Source: CAVONV01 sp963697355
Lineage (GTDB): Bacteria > Acidobacteriota > Vicinamibacteria > Marinacidobacterales > DATDRI01
NCBI GenBank assembly: GCA_963697355.1
Contig: CAVONV010000035.1
Span: 124,001 to 188,000, forward strand
Direction: 5' to 3'
DNA length: 64,000 bases
Part shown: piece after piece, positions 52,296-60,915 of the stretch
Position numbering within the stretch: position 1 is the first letter of the stretch
Layout of the letters: each line of letters starts with the position of its first letter
Notes under the pieces: model-generated
Databases searched by the model: none
What the model saw: only the letters and a program-made list of their open reading frames with translations
What the model was told of the DNA's origin: nothing
Translations under genes and position numbers: made by a program

Positions 52296-53189
52296 CTAGT
52301 GCCTCGAGTCGAGCATCTGCCGAAGGACTTCGATGTGTTGCGGTGTGGTGCCGCAGCATCCGCCGATGACGGCAACACCCATCTCTGCCAGCTCCTTGGC
52401 CTTCTCGGCCATGAACTCCGGTGTCTCGGGATACACGGCAGATCCATCTCGAAGCTCGGGTAAGCCGGCATTGGCTTGGATGAGGAGCGGCAGATCGGTG
52501 ACTTTCGTGAACTCCCGAGCGATCTTTACCATGGTCTCGATGCCGTTCCCGCAGTTGGATCCAACGACATCGGCTCCGGCAGCTCCCAGCCCCTGAGCAG
52601 CCTTCTCTATGCTCACACCCATGATGGTGTAGAAACCCTTGGGTGTTTCATCGAAAGTCATCGTGGCCATAATGGGGATGGAGCCCGATACGGACTTGGC
52701 GGCTTTGACGGCCAATTTGGCTTCTTCGAGATCGATCATGGTTTCGATCGTCACCGCGTCCGCTCCGGCCTCGACGGCGATCGCCAGTTGCTGCTGGAAG
52801 CTCTCGTAAACGGCCTCCGGGTCGGCATCACCGTAGGGCTTGAGGATCATTCCGGTAGGACCACAAGACATCGAGACGATCCCCTGCTCCGGGGCCACGC
52901 TTTTGACCGCACCAATCGCATTACGATTAATGTCTTCGACGTGATCTCCCAGGTGGTGAGACGTCAACTTCAAGCTGGAGCCACCAAAGGTGTTCGTGTG
53001 GACAATATCCGCTCCTGCATCGAAATAGAGTCGGGCAATCTCCTCGAGGGCTTTAGTGTTCTCCAAGTTGAAGGACTCGGGAGCCGATCCTGCTTTCAAA
53101 CCTCGATCGATGAGCATCGTCCCGATCGCTCCGTCGGAGACGAGAGGTCGACCTTTCCCGAGTCTCGCAAAAAGCCTATCAGCCAACAC
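52296..53189 (-). CDS. Homocysteine S-methyltransferase-domain protein (MetH N-terminal-like)
   Basis: About 297 aa from GTG 53189 (AAAGG just upstream), which overlaps the end of the corrinoid gene by about 11 bases. The barrel carries SDGAIGTMLIDRGL, ADIVHTNTFGGSSLKL and the three zinc cysteines: GSNCGNG (near 211) and GGCCGTTPQHIEVLR (near 278). It transfers a methyl group from a methylated corrinoid to homocysteine, forming methionine. Last gene of the methyl-transfer operon. Confidence 0.9.
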   Translation of the reverse strand: MLADRLFARLGKGRPLVSDGAIGTMLIDRGLKAGSAPESFNLENTKALEEIARLYFDAGADIVHTNTFGGSSLKLTSHHLGDHVEDINRNAIGAVKSVAPEQGIVSMSCGPTGMILKPYGDADPEAVYESFQQQLAIAVEAGADAVTIETMIDLEEAKLAVKAAKSVSGSIPIMATMTFDETPKGFYTIMGVSIEKAAQGLGAAGADVVGSNCGNGIETMVKIAREFTKVTDLPLLIQANAGLPELRDGSAVYPETPEFMAEKAKELAEMGVAVIGGCCGTTPQHIEVLRQMLDSRH

Positions 53190-53817
53190 CGCAAAGACCT
53201 TTGACTTTCTCGACAGCATTGATACCGTCGAATCCGTAGGCATCCGCCCCGATTTCCTTCGCGAAGTCAGCCGATACCGGAGCGCCGCCGACGATGACCT
53301 TGACCTTGCCCTTGAGGCCCCGTCCATCGAGCAGTTCCACAACCTGCTTCATTACAGACATGGTCGTAGTCAGGAGGGCCGACATGCCGATGACCCGAGC
53401 CTCCTCCTTCTCGGCAGTGTCGATGAACTTTTCCGGGGAGACGTCGCTGCCAAGATCGATGACCTCGAAGCCTGCGCCCTTCAACATGATACCTACGAGG
53501 TTCTTCCCGATGTCATGAAGGTCACCTTGGACCGAGCCAATCACAACCTTTCCGATGCTCGGAATCCCCTCTTCGATGAGAAGCGGTTTCAGCTCGTCCA
53601 TACCGGCATACATGGCCTTTGCGGCGAGCAGCACCTCCGGGAGAAAAATATCGTGGTTCTTGAAACGTTCTCCAACGACATTCATTCCCGCAATGAGTCC
53701 TTTGTCGAGGATATCTTGCGGCGGAAGCTTCTGCTGAATGGCCGCCTTGGTCAGCTCTAGAACCTTTTCATCCTCGCCGGCCTCTAGATTCTTTGCGATA
53801 TTGTCCAACAGCTCCAT
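53179..53817 (-). CDS. Corrinoid (B12-binding) methyl-carrier protein
   Basis: 212 aa, MtbC/MtgC-like. A helical cap domain (DNIAKNLEAGEDEKVLELTK, FLPEVLLAAKAMYAGMDEL) precedes the cobalamin domain with the axial histidine in GDLHDIGKNLVGIML (DxHxxG, His near 101) and DLGSDVSPEKFIDTAEKEEA. It carries the methyl group between the MttB-type enzyme and the homocysteine methyltransferase. Confidence 0.94.
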   Translation of the reverse strand: MELLDNIAKNLEAGEDEKVLELTKAAIQQKLPPQDILDKGLIAGMNVVGERFKNHDIFLPEVLLAAKAMYAGMDELKPLLIEEGIPSIGKVVIGSVQGDLHDIGKNLVGIMLKGAGFEVIDLGSDVSPEKFIDTAEKEEARVIGMSALLTTTMSVMKQVVELLDGRGLKGKVKVIVGGAPVSADFAKEIGADAYGFDGINAVEKVKGLCGVG

Positions 53818-53837
53818 AGGTCATGTTCTCCACTGAT

Positions 53838-54545
53838 TTACATGATGTGCTTCAGACGATCACGACATGTCTTGGTGACACAATCGTTGCAAAAGGGAAA
53901 GCTATTGTTGAAAAAGTGAATTTCCTTTTTACCTGACACGATGACCCCCGAAACGGATTTCAAGGGCTGCATGAGATAACTGGAATTCAGCTCGATTCCG
54001 ATATCCCCGGGGCGAAGGCGGTCAAAGAGCCTCCCTTGCCCACTGATGTGCCAACCGCAATAGCCCGGGCTATATCTCAGTTGGGACTTGTCCTCAAAGG
54101 GATCGTCGTCACCCATAACGAGGTGGTCAAACTGTTCTCCGACCGCCTCGGCGGCAAGCTCTGCCCCCTCGGAGGCAACCGCATCGAGAACGTAAGCCAG
54201 CGCAAAGTCGTTGGCTCCGAAGAGCTCGTCGATCCTCTCGCTCACCGGTTGGCCCAGAGTCACGGCAAAGAGCGCCAGTTGCTCAGCGCCCGGATAGATT
54301 CCTTCTAGGGGCGTCTTGGGCTCGTTCAAGCCGGTACCTGCATAAATCGGAGCAAATTCTTCGAGGGTAGTGGTCTCGAAAAGGCCCTTGGGTCTGGCAA
54401 GGTCGATAAACGACTCGAAAGCTTGCTCGATGAGCGAAGCCGTCTTCTCCGAGGGCTCCTTGTCCAATCCAAGGCCCAAGGCCTTGTGGATGGAGGACTC
54501 CTCGGGAATCACCCCCTCAATTGAAATGTCGAAGATCTTTCTCAT
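53838..54545 (-). CDS. MetH activation-domain-like protein with C-terminal cysteines
   Basis: 235 aa. The C-terminal half matches the B12-dependent methionine synthase activation domain (RYSPGYCGWHISGQGRLFDR, IGIELNSSYLMQPLKSVSGV), which binds SAM to reductively remethylate cobalamin. A short cysteine cluster follows (FCNDCVTKTCRDR), possibly an Fe-S or zinc site for electron entry. Stand-alone versions accompany corrinoid methyltransferases and act as reactivators. Its start overlaps the mttB stop (ATGA). Confidence 0.87.
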   Translation of the reverse strand: MRKIFDISIEGVIPEESSIHKALGLGLDKEPSEKTASLIEQAFESFIDLARPKGLFETTTLEEFAPIYAGTGLNEPKTPLEGIYPGAEQLALFAVTLGQPVSERIDELFGANDFALAYVLDAVASEGAELAAEAVGEQFDHLVMGDDDPFEDKSQLRYSPGYCGWHISGQGRLFDRLRPGDIGIELNSSYLMQPLKSVSGVIVSGKKEIHFFNNSFPFCNDCVTKTCRDRLKHIM

Positions 54546-56004
54546 GAGCTCTGCGGAGGAAGCTTGTCCATGCCGTGCTGCCGAGCTTGCCCGGTCATCA
54601 ACTCGGCGAGCTCCTTTCTCGCTTCATCACTGAGAGGCGTCGGCTCATATTCCTCTATGGCTTTCTCTACGATGCGGTGGGCCCGCTCCCCAGCGTCAGA
54701 CTTCCTTCTTCGGCCCATCGGGACCGGTTGGCCCTATCGATGACTGCCGACGGAAAGTAATGCTCTTCTCGAAGATGACGTCGAGTGTGCTTGGCGATGA
54801 GGAGGTGTTTCTCGGTGAGGAGCTCTTGAAAGAGGCCAACGGCAGGGAAGTCTTCTCTCGGCTCGACGCCCTTGGCCATCCTCAGGGTCATTCCACAGAT
54901 TTCATTGTCCAGGACCAGCTTCTCGAGACTATGGCAACTCTCGAAGTCCATCATGCCCGGTCCCGAAATGTTGTTGATGCCGGATAGAACGGCTAGGGTC
55001 GCCCCCATCGCGGTCTCCAATCCTGCCTGCCCATCGAGGAGCTTCGCGTCACTGAGCCCAATGTAGGCTTGTGTTGGGAGACCGAGATAAGTGCCGACTT
55101 CATTGTTTGCGCAATCGACCATCATCGTTTCCACGGCACCCATGGGCGTCGTCTCGTAGCGAACATCGAAGGCGGCTGGTGACCCGCCGTAGAGCGCCGG
55201 CGCACCGGGATTGGTGAGCTGAGTAATGACAATCCCGCTCAGGGTCTCAGCCGTGTGCTGCACGACGGTGCCCACGAGCGTCACGGGAGCGATGAAACCG
55301 GACAATGGCATGGAGATGTATTCCACCGGTATGGAGAATCGGGCACAATCCACGAGATTTTGTGACGTGACGTCACTCCATTTCAGCGGAGACGTCGGGC
55401 AGACGGAGAAAACACAAATAGGCTTCTCTTTGAGAGCCGCCTCCGACCCTCGCACGGCAACCACGAGGTCCTTCATGATCTCGAAGGCTTCGATGGTGAA
55501 TGCACCCGTAACCACGGGCTTCTCACAATAGAGAAGGCTCAAAAAGAGACGATAAGAATCCGAGATCTTCTCATGAACATCGGACGGGATGAGCGCCGTA
55601 CTTTGCGAAGCGATATGCCCTAACTGGCTTACGAGCTTCGCATACCGGATGTAGTCTCCGGTTTCCGGCTTCCGCATTTTGCTCGTTCCATAATCCAATA
55701 TGTTGATGGCGGCGGAACCGGGGGTGAAGTGAACCTTGTCACCTTGAAACTCGTGGGTGCGCTCTCCCCTCTGGTCGTAAAGCTCAAAGGAATGGCTGAC
55801 CGTGGCCAACGCCCGGTCGATGATATCTTCATTGAGATACGCCCGTCGCTCGGCCTTGTCGACCTCCACACCGTGATCCGACAGCATGGACAAAATGACT
55901 TCGTTGTTTATCTCGACTCCCAACCTCGCCAAGATGTCTCTGGCTTCAGAAACAATCCTCTCTATGAGACTGTTCTCGAGGAAACGTACATTCGGACGCA
56001 TCAC
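54542..56004 (-). CDS. MttB-superfamily (trimethylamine/glycine betaine-type) methyltransferase, frameshifted near the 3' end
   Basis: TIM-barrel methyltransferase that demethylates a methylated amine and loads the corrinoid protein. From ATG 56004 it reads RPNVRFLENSLIERIVSEAR, VHFTPGSAAINILDYGTSKM, AFTIEAFEIMKDLVVAVRG and GPGMMDFESCHSLEKLVLDN. The frame is lost after WAEEG near 54692-54705; a one-base shift gives AGERAHRIVEKAIEEYEPTP and ends at 54542. There is no in-frame amber codon in the barrel, so it is a non-pyrrolysine member, like betaine- or carnitine-type enzymes. Joined length is about 487 aa. Confidence 0.9.
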
Positions 56005-56194
56005 TGTACCTTTCTGTAGCAGTCAAGCACCAAGCAATCGTCGACAGACGCTGAGACCCCTCACTGGCATTTGGGCTACCGGCAACTACCAACCACGGTG
56101 CATTCAGGTGCCGTATTCTACCTGAGAACAAAGGAGGGGGACAGGCCCACTTCCCTACTCCACAGAGAAGCAAGTATAGCCTGTCCCCGATACC

Positions 56195-57919
56195 TCAAAC
56201 GAGATCGATGTATCCGCAGGGACACTCTTCCGCACACTTCTTACATCCGTCACAAACGGAAATATCGATCGTGTAGTAGTGTCCAGGGGACTTTTCGTCC
56301 ACCTTCTTGAAGCAGTTGTTCTGACAGTACATCCAGCAATTCTCGCAGCCAAAACACACGCCACAGCTGAAGCAACGAGCGGTCTCAGCAATCGCTTGCT
56401 CCGGAGTGACCCCGGTGTCGATCTCATCGAAGGGTTTCGCCTGCCGCTCTTCGGGCGGAATGATCTGCCGCTCCGCGCGGTCGGCCGGCTCATACCACGC
56501 CATCTTGATTTTCTCGTGGCCAATGACCGCCATGCCGTTCGGGCCCGGGGGATCGATACCACGCAACTTGGCGTGGATACTCTCAGCCGCCTTCCGACCC
56601 TGTCCGATGGAGATCGTAGCGAGGCCAATCGTCAGAGCGTCGCCGCCCGACCACACACCCTCGACTCCGGTGCGTCCCCACTCGTCCGTCTCGAGCCAAG
56701 AACCTTCCTTCACGATGGCGCCCAGGTCGGACCAATCCGGAGCCTGGCTTACAGCCATCACGATAGAGTCGGTCTCGATGTCGTACACGTCTCCCTCGAT
56801 GGGAACCGGGCGTCTCCTTCCGGAGTCGTCAGGCTCACCGAGCTCGAAACGCTGAACGGTGACCTTGCTGATCTTTCCAGCCGAGTCTCTTTCGATCTTG
56901 GCCGGTGCAGCCAAGAACTCGATGTTGATGCCTTCAGCAAGCGCTTCATCGATCTCGTGCGCGATGGCCGGCATTTCTTTTCGTGTCCGGCGATATAGGA
57001 TGGTGACATCCGTCCCCAGTCTCTGTGATATCCCGGCAGAGTCGAAGGTCAACCGTGCCGACACACGGGCCGCATCGATCGCCGTGTCGCCACCGCCGAC
57101 CACGACGACTTTCCCGCCGAGCTGGACCGCTTCCCCGGAGTTGGCTTTGTTCAGGAACTCGGTGCCCGTGAGAACACCCAAGCCCTCCTCGCCCGGGATA
57201 CCCATCGTCTTTCCACGATGAGCGCCGATGCCCACGAAGATGGCCTTGTACTCCTTTTGAAGGTCCTCGAGGGAAACGTCTTTGCCGACACGTGTGTTCA
57301 GCTTGAGCTCGATCCCTAGATCGAGGATTTTCTGATATTCCGCATCCAACACGTTTCGAGGAAGACGGTACTCGGGAATACCCCATCGAAGCATCCCACC
57401 GACTTTGTCGAAGGCCTCAAAGACGGTGACCTTGTACCCACGTCGGGCGAGCTGATAGGCACAGGACATGCCTGACGGGCCCGAGCCAACAACCGCAATC
57501 TTCTCATCGAAGGGGCCTCCCGCATCGAGCTTGGGAAGCGCGAGCTTCTGCTGAACACCCCAATCTCCGATGGTGCGCTCGACCGAGTTGATGGCGACCG
57601 CCCCGTCCTTTTCTTTCCGGTTGCACACCGTCTCACATGGATGAGGGCAGACACGTCCCATGATGGCGGGAAACGGATTCGTCTCCACTTCCGTGTACCA
57701 AGCCTTGGTCCATGCTTCATCGAGAGACATGCCGGTCTTTTCCCTCTGGGCAACGATAGTCAGCCATCCCCGCACATCATTGCCACTGGGACACTTGTCG
57801 ATACAAGGGGGCATCTTCTCTATATATTGGGGCCGAACAGTCGAAATCTCTCCTCCTCCACCCCGTGAAGCCACCTTGCTCAGATCTTTCTTCTTACCGC
57901 CCTTTTTCAATAAACCCAT
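56195..57919 (-). CDS. GltD/DsrL-like FAD/NAD(P) oxidoreductase with N- and C-terminal Fe-S cysteines
   Basis: 574 aa. The N-terminal cysteines (CIDKCPSGNDVRGW, VCPHPCETVCNRK) are of the glutamate-synthase small-subunit type. FAD motif KIAVVGSGPSGMSCAYQLAR (near 140) and NAD(P) motif GGKVVVVGGGDTAIDAARVS follow. A cysteine-rich stretch (CFSCGVCFGCENCWMYC) and a ferredoxin-like end (CDGCKKCAEECPCGYIDL) complete it. This layout matches DsrL and related electron-transfer flavoproteins. No sulfite reductase genes are near, so the acceptor is unknown; reducing cobalamin for the methyl-transfer operon is one possibility. Confidence 0.88.
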   Translation of the reverse strand: MGLLKKGGKKKDLSKVASRGGGGEISTVRPQYIEKMPPCIDKCPSGNDVRGWLTIVAQREKTGMSLDEAWTKAWYTEVETNPFPAIMGRVCPHPCETVCNRKEKDGAVAINSVERTIGDWGVQQKLALPKLDAGGPFDEKIAVVGSGPSGMSCAYQLARRGYKVTVFEAFDKVGGMLRWGIPEYRLPRNVLDAEYQKILDLGIELKLNTRVGKDVSLEDLQKEYKAIFVGIGAHRGKTMGIPGEEGLGVLTGTEFLNKANSGEAVQLGGKVVVVGGGDTAIDAARVSARLTFDSAGISQRLGTDVTILYRRTRKEMPAIAHEIDEALAEGINIEFLAAPAKIERDSAGKISKVTVQRFELGEPDDSGRRRPVPIEGDVYDIETDSIVMAVSQAPDWSDLGAIVKEGSWLETDEWGRTGVEGVWSGGDALTIGLATISIGQGRKAAESIHAKLRGIDPPGPNGMAVIGHEKIKMAWYEPADRAERQIIPPEERQAKPFDEIDTGVTPEQAIAETARCFSCGVCFGCENCWMYCQNNCFKKVDEKSPGHYYTIDISVCDGCKKCAEECPCGYIDLV

Positions 57920-57958
57920 TTGTGCATCTTCCTTTCCATTGCTGCTCGACCTTGGGCT

Positions 57959-58396
57959 CTAGTTGGGACCGCTGACCTTTTTCTTGAACTCATTGAGTTG
58001 CATCAGAAGTGTGTCGTGCTTCTCTTCGTCGATAATCAAATAGTCGAGAAGTTGCTTCTGGATAGGAAGTGGGCACTCGTCACGGAGCTTCTTGGCGATC
58101 TCGATCGTTTCCTTTTCCATCTCATCGTGTGCTTCGATCTCCTGCCAAATCTCGCCGAGCTCCTCGGGTTTCAAGTGCACCGGATTCGTGGTCAAACTCT
58201 CGATGATGAACTGCTGCACACGGTGGTGCTGCACCGAGTCGTTACGAATGATCTCCATGATCTGCCAGATCAGCTTGTTATTGGTTTTCTCCATGATTTC
58301 AGCAGTATGCTCGATGGACTTCCTCTCAATCTTCTGCCATTTGCGAAGCATCTCCACCAAACTATCAATCTTCTCCTGTCCAGTACCCTGTGCCAT
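57959..58396 (-). CDS. Ferritin-like (rubrerythrin/hemerythrin-type) helical protein
   Basis: 145 aa, almost all helical, with regularly spaced E and H: KWQKIERKSIEHTAEIMEKT, NDSVQHHRVQQFIIESLTTN, IEAHDEMEKETIEIAKKL and YLIIDEEKHDTLLMQLNEFK. The ExxH repeats suit a di-iron four-helix bundle. Role unknown. It sits between the YeiH transporter and the flavoprotein gene in one operon, in line with a redox or oxygen-protection function. Confidence 0.75.
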   Translation of the reverse strand: MAQGTGQEKIDSLVEMLRKWQKIERKSIEHTAEIMEKTNNKLIWQIMEIIRNDSVQHHRVQQFIIESLTTNPVHLKPEELGEIWQEIEAHDEMEKETIEIAKKLRDECPLPIQKQLLDYLIIDEEKHDTLLMQLNEFKKKVSGPN

Positions 58397-58450
58397 TACG
58401 CTTTCTCCTTTCGAGTTTCAAATCTCACAACAACCGATTGAATTCGTCCC

Positions 58451-60100
58451 TTACATCAGTTGGCTGATGCTGGACCAATATTTCGAAAAAACAACTGTAG
58501 ATAAGAAATACCCCAGAGGCACGTTGACCATGACGCCGATGGTAAAAGCCCAGAACGGCTTGAGTCCGAATGTGAGTAGATCCTTGAAGCGCGTCGATAG
58601 TCCGATGCAGAGGAAACAAAGCACGAACGCCCAAGAACGTAACTTCTTCACCGGGCTAATCACTCTGGTCTTGAGCTCACTTTCGAACCAATCAGATTTG
58701 TAGTGGAGCTGTTTCAACGCTCCTATTTTGTCCGCGCGATTCGAATCACTCGCAGGAATTGCAGCCCGCAACTGCTCGTACTCCTGCAAGCTCATCTTGC
58801 CGCGGTATCGGATGGCTTCGGTAGCCGCGTCATATTCGAACCGATCCGCCAGCTCCGCGGGCGGCTGGAAGTCGGAAAAGTTTGCTTCGTACTTGATGGT
58901 CTCAGCACCGCTCTTGAAGGTGTCCGAGGGATTCGCCACACCAAGATGGTTCTCCGGAGGCCGTGCCGCAACGATGCTCACAATCAATGATGCCGCGAAG
59001 AAACCGAGTACGAACTTGGGAAACCGTTGCCAGATGATGCCTGCCCCCACGGCGCGCTGACTGCTCGAGTCGCGCTCCCAGAACAAGACGGAAACCACCG
59101 ACAAGATGAGACACCAAATCCCAATCCAGATGTCGCGGCCAATGACCTTCATGAGTGTGAAGGTGTTGATGGGATCGTCCGGATTGAGTGGCTCGCCATC
59201 TTTGCCCACGAGGGCTCCCGATTCGATGACGTCCGACAGCTCCGCCACCACCGCAAACCCGGCCGCATCAGCGAACTCGGAGGTACCCACCCAGGCTCCT
59301 GCTTCTCCCGGCGACAAAGATTCGGGAACCATGACTTTCACGACCACGCTCAGTATGAGGATCATGACGATGGCCCAGACGGAGACCACCGCTATGGCGA
59401 TGGCAACGTGGTCCTTGTGCGCCTTGACAGCCCCACCAACGGCAATGGACGCGGAGACACCGCAGACCGCGCCGCCGGCGCCCAAAACGGCACCGAACTG
59501 GGGCTCTAGCTTGAAGACCCGAGTCGCCGTAAGGTAGATCGTGAGCCAGGTCACCACCGATACGATGGTCGCTTGCATGAATGCAAAGGGACCCGCACTG
59601 AAGATGAGGGTCAAAGGAAGGGTTGCCCCAAGAAGGACGATACCGGTCTTGATGTAGTACTCCGTACGCAGGGAAGCGTTGAACCAAGTCGGTAGCTTTA
59701 CCAAATTGCCTATCGCCAATCCCACGAGTAACGCGAGCAGTGGTGCTCCCAGGTCGGCCTTTTTGAAGACGCTCCACCCCGATATGTAGAAAATCAAGAG
59801 CGAGCCAAGGAAAAGCAGGATGTATCCAGGGACAAACCGCTTCACGTCGTGGCCCATGATGGCCATGGAAACGGTGAAGACCACTCCAAACAACAAGAAG
59901 ACGGCGACGTAGCCCCCCGCGTGCTTCACGAAATCGGCCCCTAACCCCGCGATGTCGTCCCAACTCCCTGGAGTTACCGCCCATCCAGCTATCGTGCTCC
60001 CGCCCCAGAAAACCACGAGGGCGAGGAAAACGACACCCAGACCGAGCCAGACCGCCCAGTAATCCTCTGTTTTCCAAAGTTTTCTGAGTTCTTCACCCAT
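58451..60100 (-). CDS. YeiH/UPF0324-family putative sulfate exporter
   Basis: About 549 aa from ATG 60100 (GEELRKLWKTEDYWAVWLG), behind an AGGATTGG; an ATG at 60145 is upstream. About 11-12 membrane helices with the UPF0324 core (LRTEYYIKTGIVLLGATLPL, LGAGGAVCGVSASIAVGGAV, AFVLCFLCIGLSTRF). A soluble insert of about 90 residues before the last helices (about 390-480) is larger than in simple YeiH proteins. Transport of sulfate or a similar anion is an assumption from the family name. First gene of the redox operon. Confidence 0.88.
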   Translation of the reverse strand: MGEELRKLWKTEDYWAVWLGLGVVFLALVVFWGGSTIAGWAVTPGSWDDIAGLGADFVKHAGGYVAVFLLFGVVFTVSMAIMGHDVKRFVPGYILLFLGSLLIFYISGWSVFKKADLGAPLLALLVGLAIGNLVKLPTWFNASLRTEYYIKTGIVLLGATLPLTLIFSAGPFAFMQATIVSVVTWLTIYLTATRVFKLEPQFGAVLGAGGAVCGVSASIAVGGAVKAHKDHVAIAIAVVSVWAIVMILILSVVVKVMVPESLSPGEAGAWVGTSEFADAAGFAVVAELSDVIESGALVGKDGEPLNPDDPINTFTLMKVIGRDIWIGIWCLILSVVSVLFWERDSSSQRAVGAGIIWQRFPKFVLGFFAASLIVSIVAARPPENHLGVANPSDTFKSGAETIKYEANFSDFQPPAELADRFEYDAATEAIRYRGKMSLQEYEQLRAAIPASDSNRADKIGALKQLHYKSDWFESELKTRVISPVKKLRSWAFVLCFLCIGLSTRFKDLLTFGLKPFWAFTIGVMVNVPLGYFLSTVVFSKYWSSISQLM

Positions 60101-60435
60101 AAAGCCCAATCCTATTTCGCACTCGTCCTCAGGTGGGCTGTGCAACCCCTGTGCCAGCCAAAGACCAAAAGCACTTTAGGATAAAACCGACAATCCATTA
60201 TTTATCAATGTTTTACAGGACAGGTGCTCGGCGGACCTGAGTCATATGGGTTACTTGTATCCTGGTTGCGCCACTTCGCGCATGTTACGAGAGCCATTTG
60301 ACCCCGCCGATCGGCCGGGTCCACGGGTTGTCTCTGAGTGAGCTGGCAACCAGAAGGGATGTTGTTCAGGAAGGAGAAACGATCTCGACTTCAGTTCGTC
60401 TTCCTCGTGGCGCTTCTTACCGAAGTTCGCCGCCT

Positions 60436-60816
60436 TCACCTACTCGCTGGGGGAACGTACTTTCTCAAAAAGGTCTGGCCGTGGCGCACGACGACAATGG
60501 CCCCATCGGCGAGATCGGCGTCGAAAAGAGTAAGCAGATTCACGAGTACGTGAGCCACGGTATCGGTACGGCCCTTGAGTCTTTCAAGAAAAACCAAGGA
60601 GGGTTTCGGTGTGCTTTGAGATTCGACCAGGCGCGCCACAGCCGGGTTAATAGAGAGCAGGATCCGGTTCTCGAACTGGGCCAGTCGCACGATTTCCCGT
60701 AACGGAAGATCGCCAGCCCCGATCGCACCGGTATGGACCGCGTCATAACCGGCTTGATTCAACTCCTCGACGACGCCTTCGGGGAATAGTGTGTCAGCCA
60801 GAAGCTTCAACGTCAC
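60436..60816 (-). CDS. DUF5615 PIN-like protein
   Basis: 126 aa: LKLLADTLFPEGVVEELNQA, GYDAVHTGAIGAGDLPLREI, VRLAQFENRILLSINPAVAR, ending in ADLADGAIVVVRHGQTF. It matches the DUF5615 fold, although the first acidic residue lies in LLADTLFP instead of the usual DENLP and TFD is replaced by SIN, so nuclease activity is doubtful. No DUF433 partner is adjacent. It is outside the integron. Confidence 0.75.
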   Translation of the reverse strand: MTLKLLADTLFPEGVVEELNQAGYDAVHTGAIGAGDLPLREIVRLAQFENRILLSINPAVARLVESQSTPKPSLVFLERLKGRTDTVAHVLVNLLTLFDADLADGAIVVVRHGQTFLRKYVPPASR

Positions 60817-60915
60817 GAGTTTCTAATGGATAGGAGAGAGGAGAAAGTAGGAAGGAGGAAAGAGTTGGGAGATCGCATTCTCATCACCTTCGTACTTCCT
60901 CCTCTATTCCTTCTA

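Noticed and set aside
54667..56004. Pyrrolysine-containing MttB, because the uncorrected frame ends with TAG
   Set aside because: The TAG occurs only in the shifted C-terminal frame; the barrel region has no in-frame amber codon, and a one-base correction restores the normal C-terminus.
60251..60439. 62-residue minus-strand frame after the DUF5615 gene
   Set aside because: Overlaps the DUF5615 stop, no family resemblance, no independent ribosome-binding site; cannot be supported.
60830..60905. AG-rich imperfect inverted repeat downstream of the cysteine desulfurase-like gene
   Set aside because: The arms match only loosely and the tract is simple purine/pyrimidine-biased sequence; not enough to call a terminator or element.
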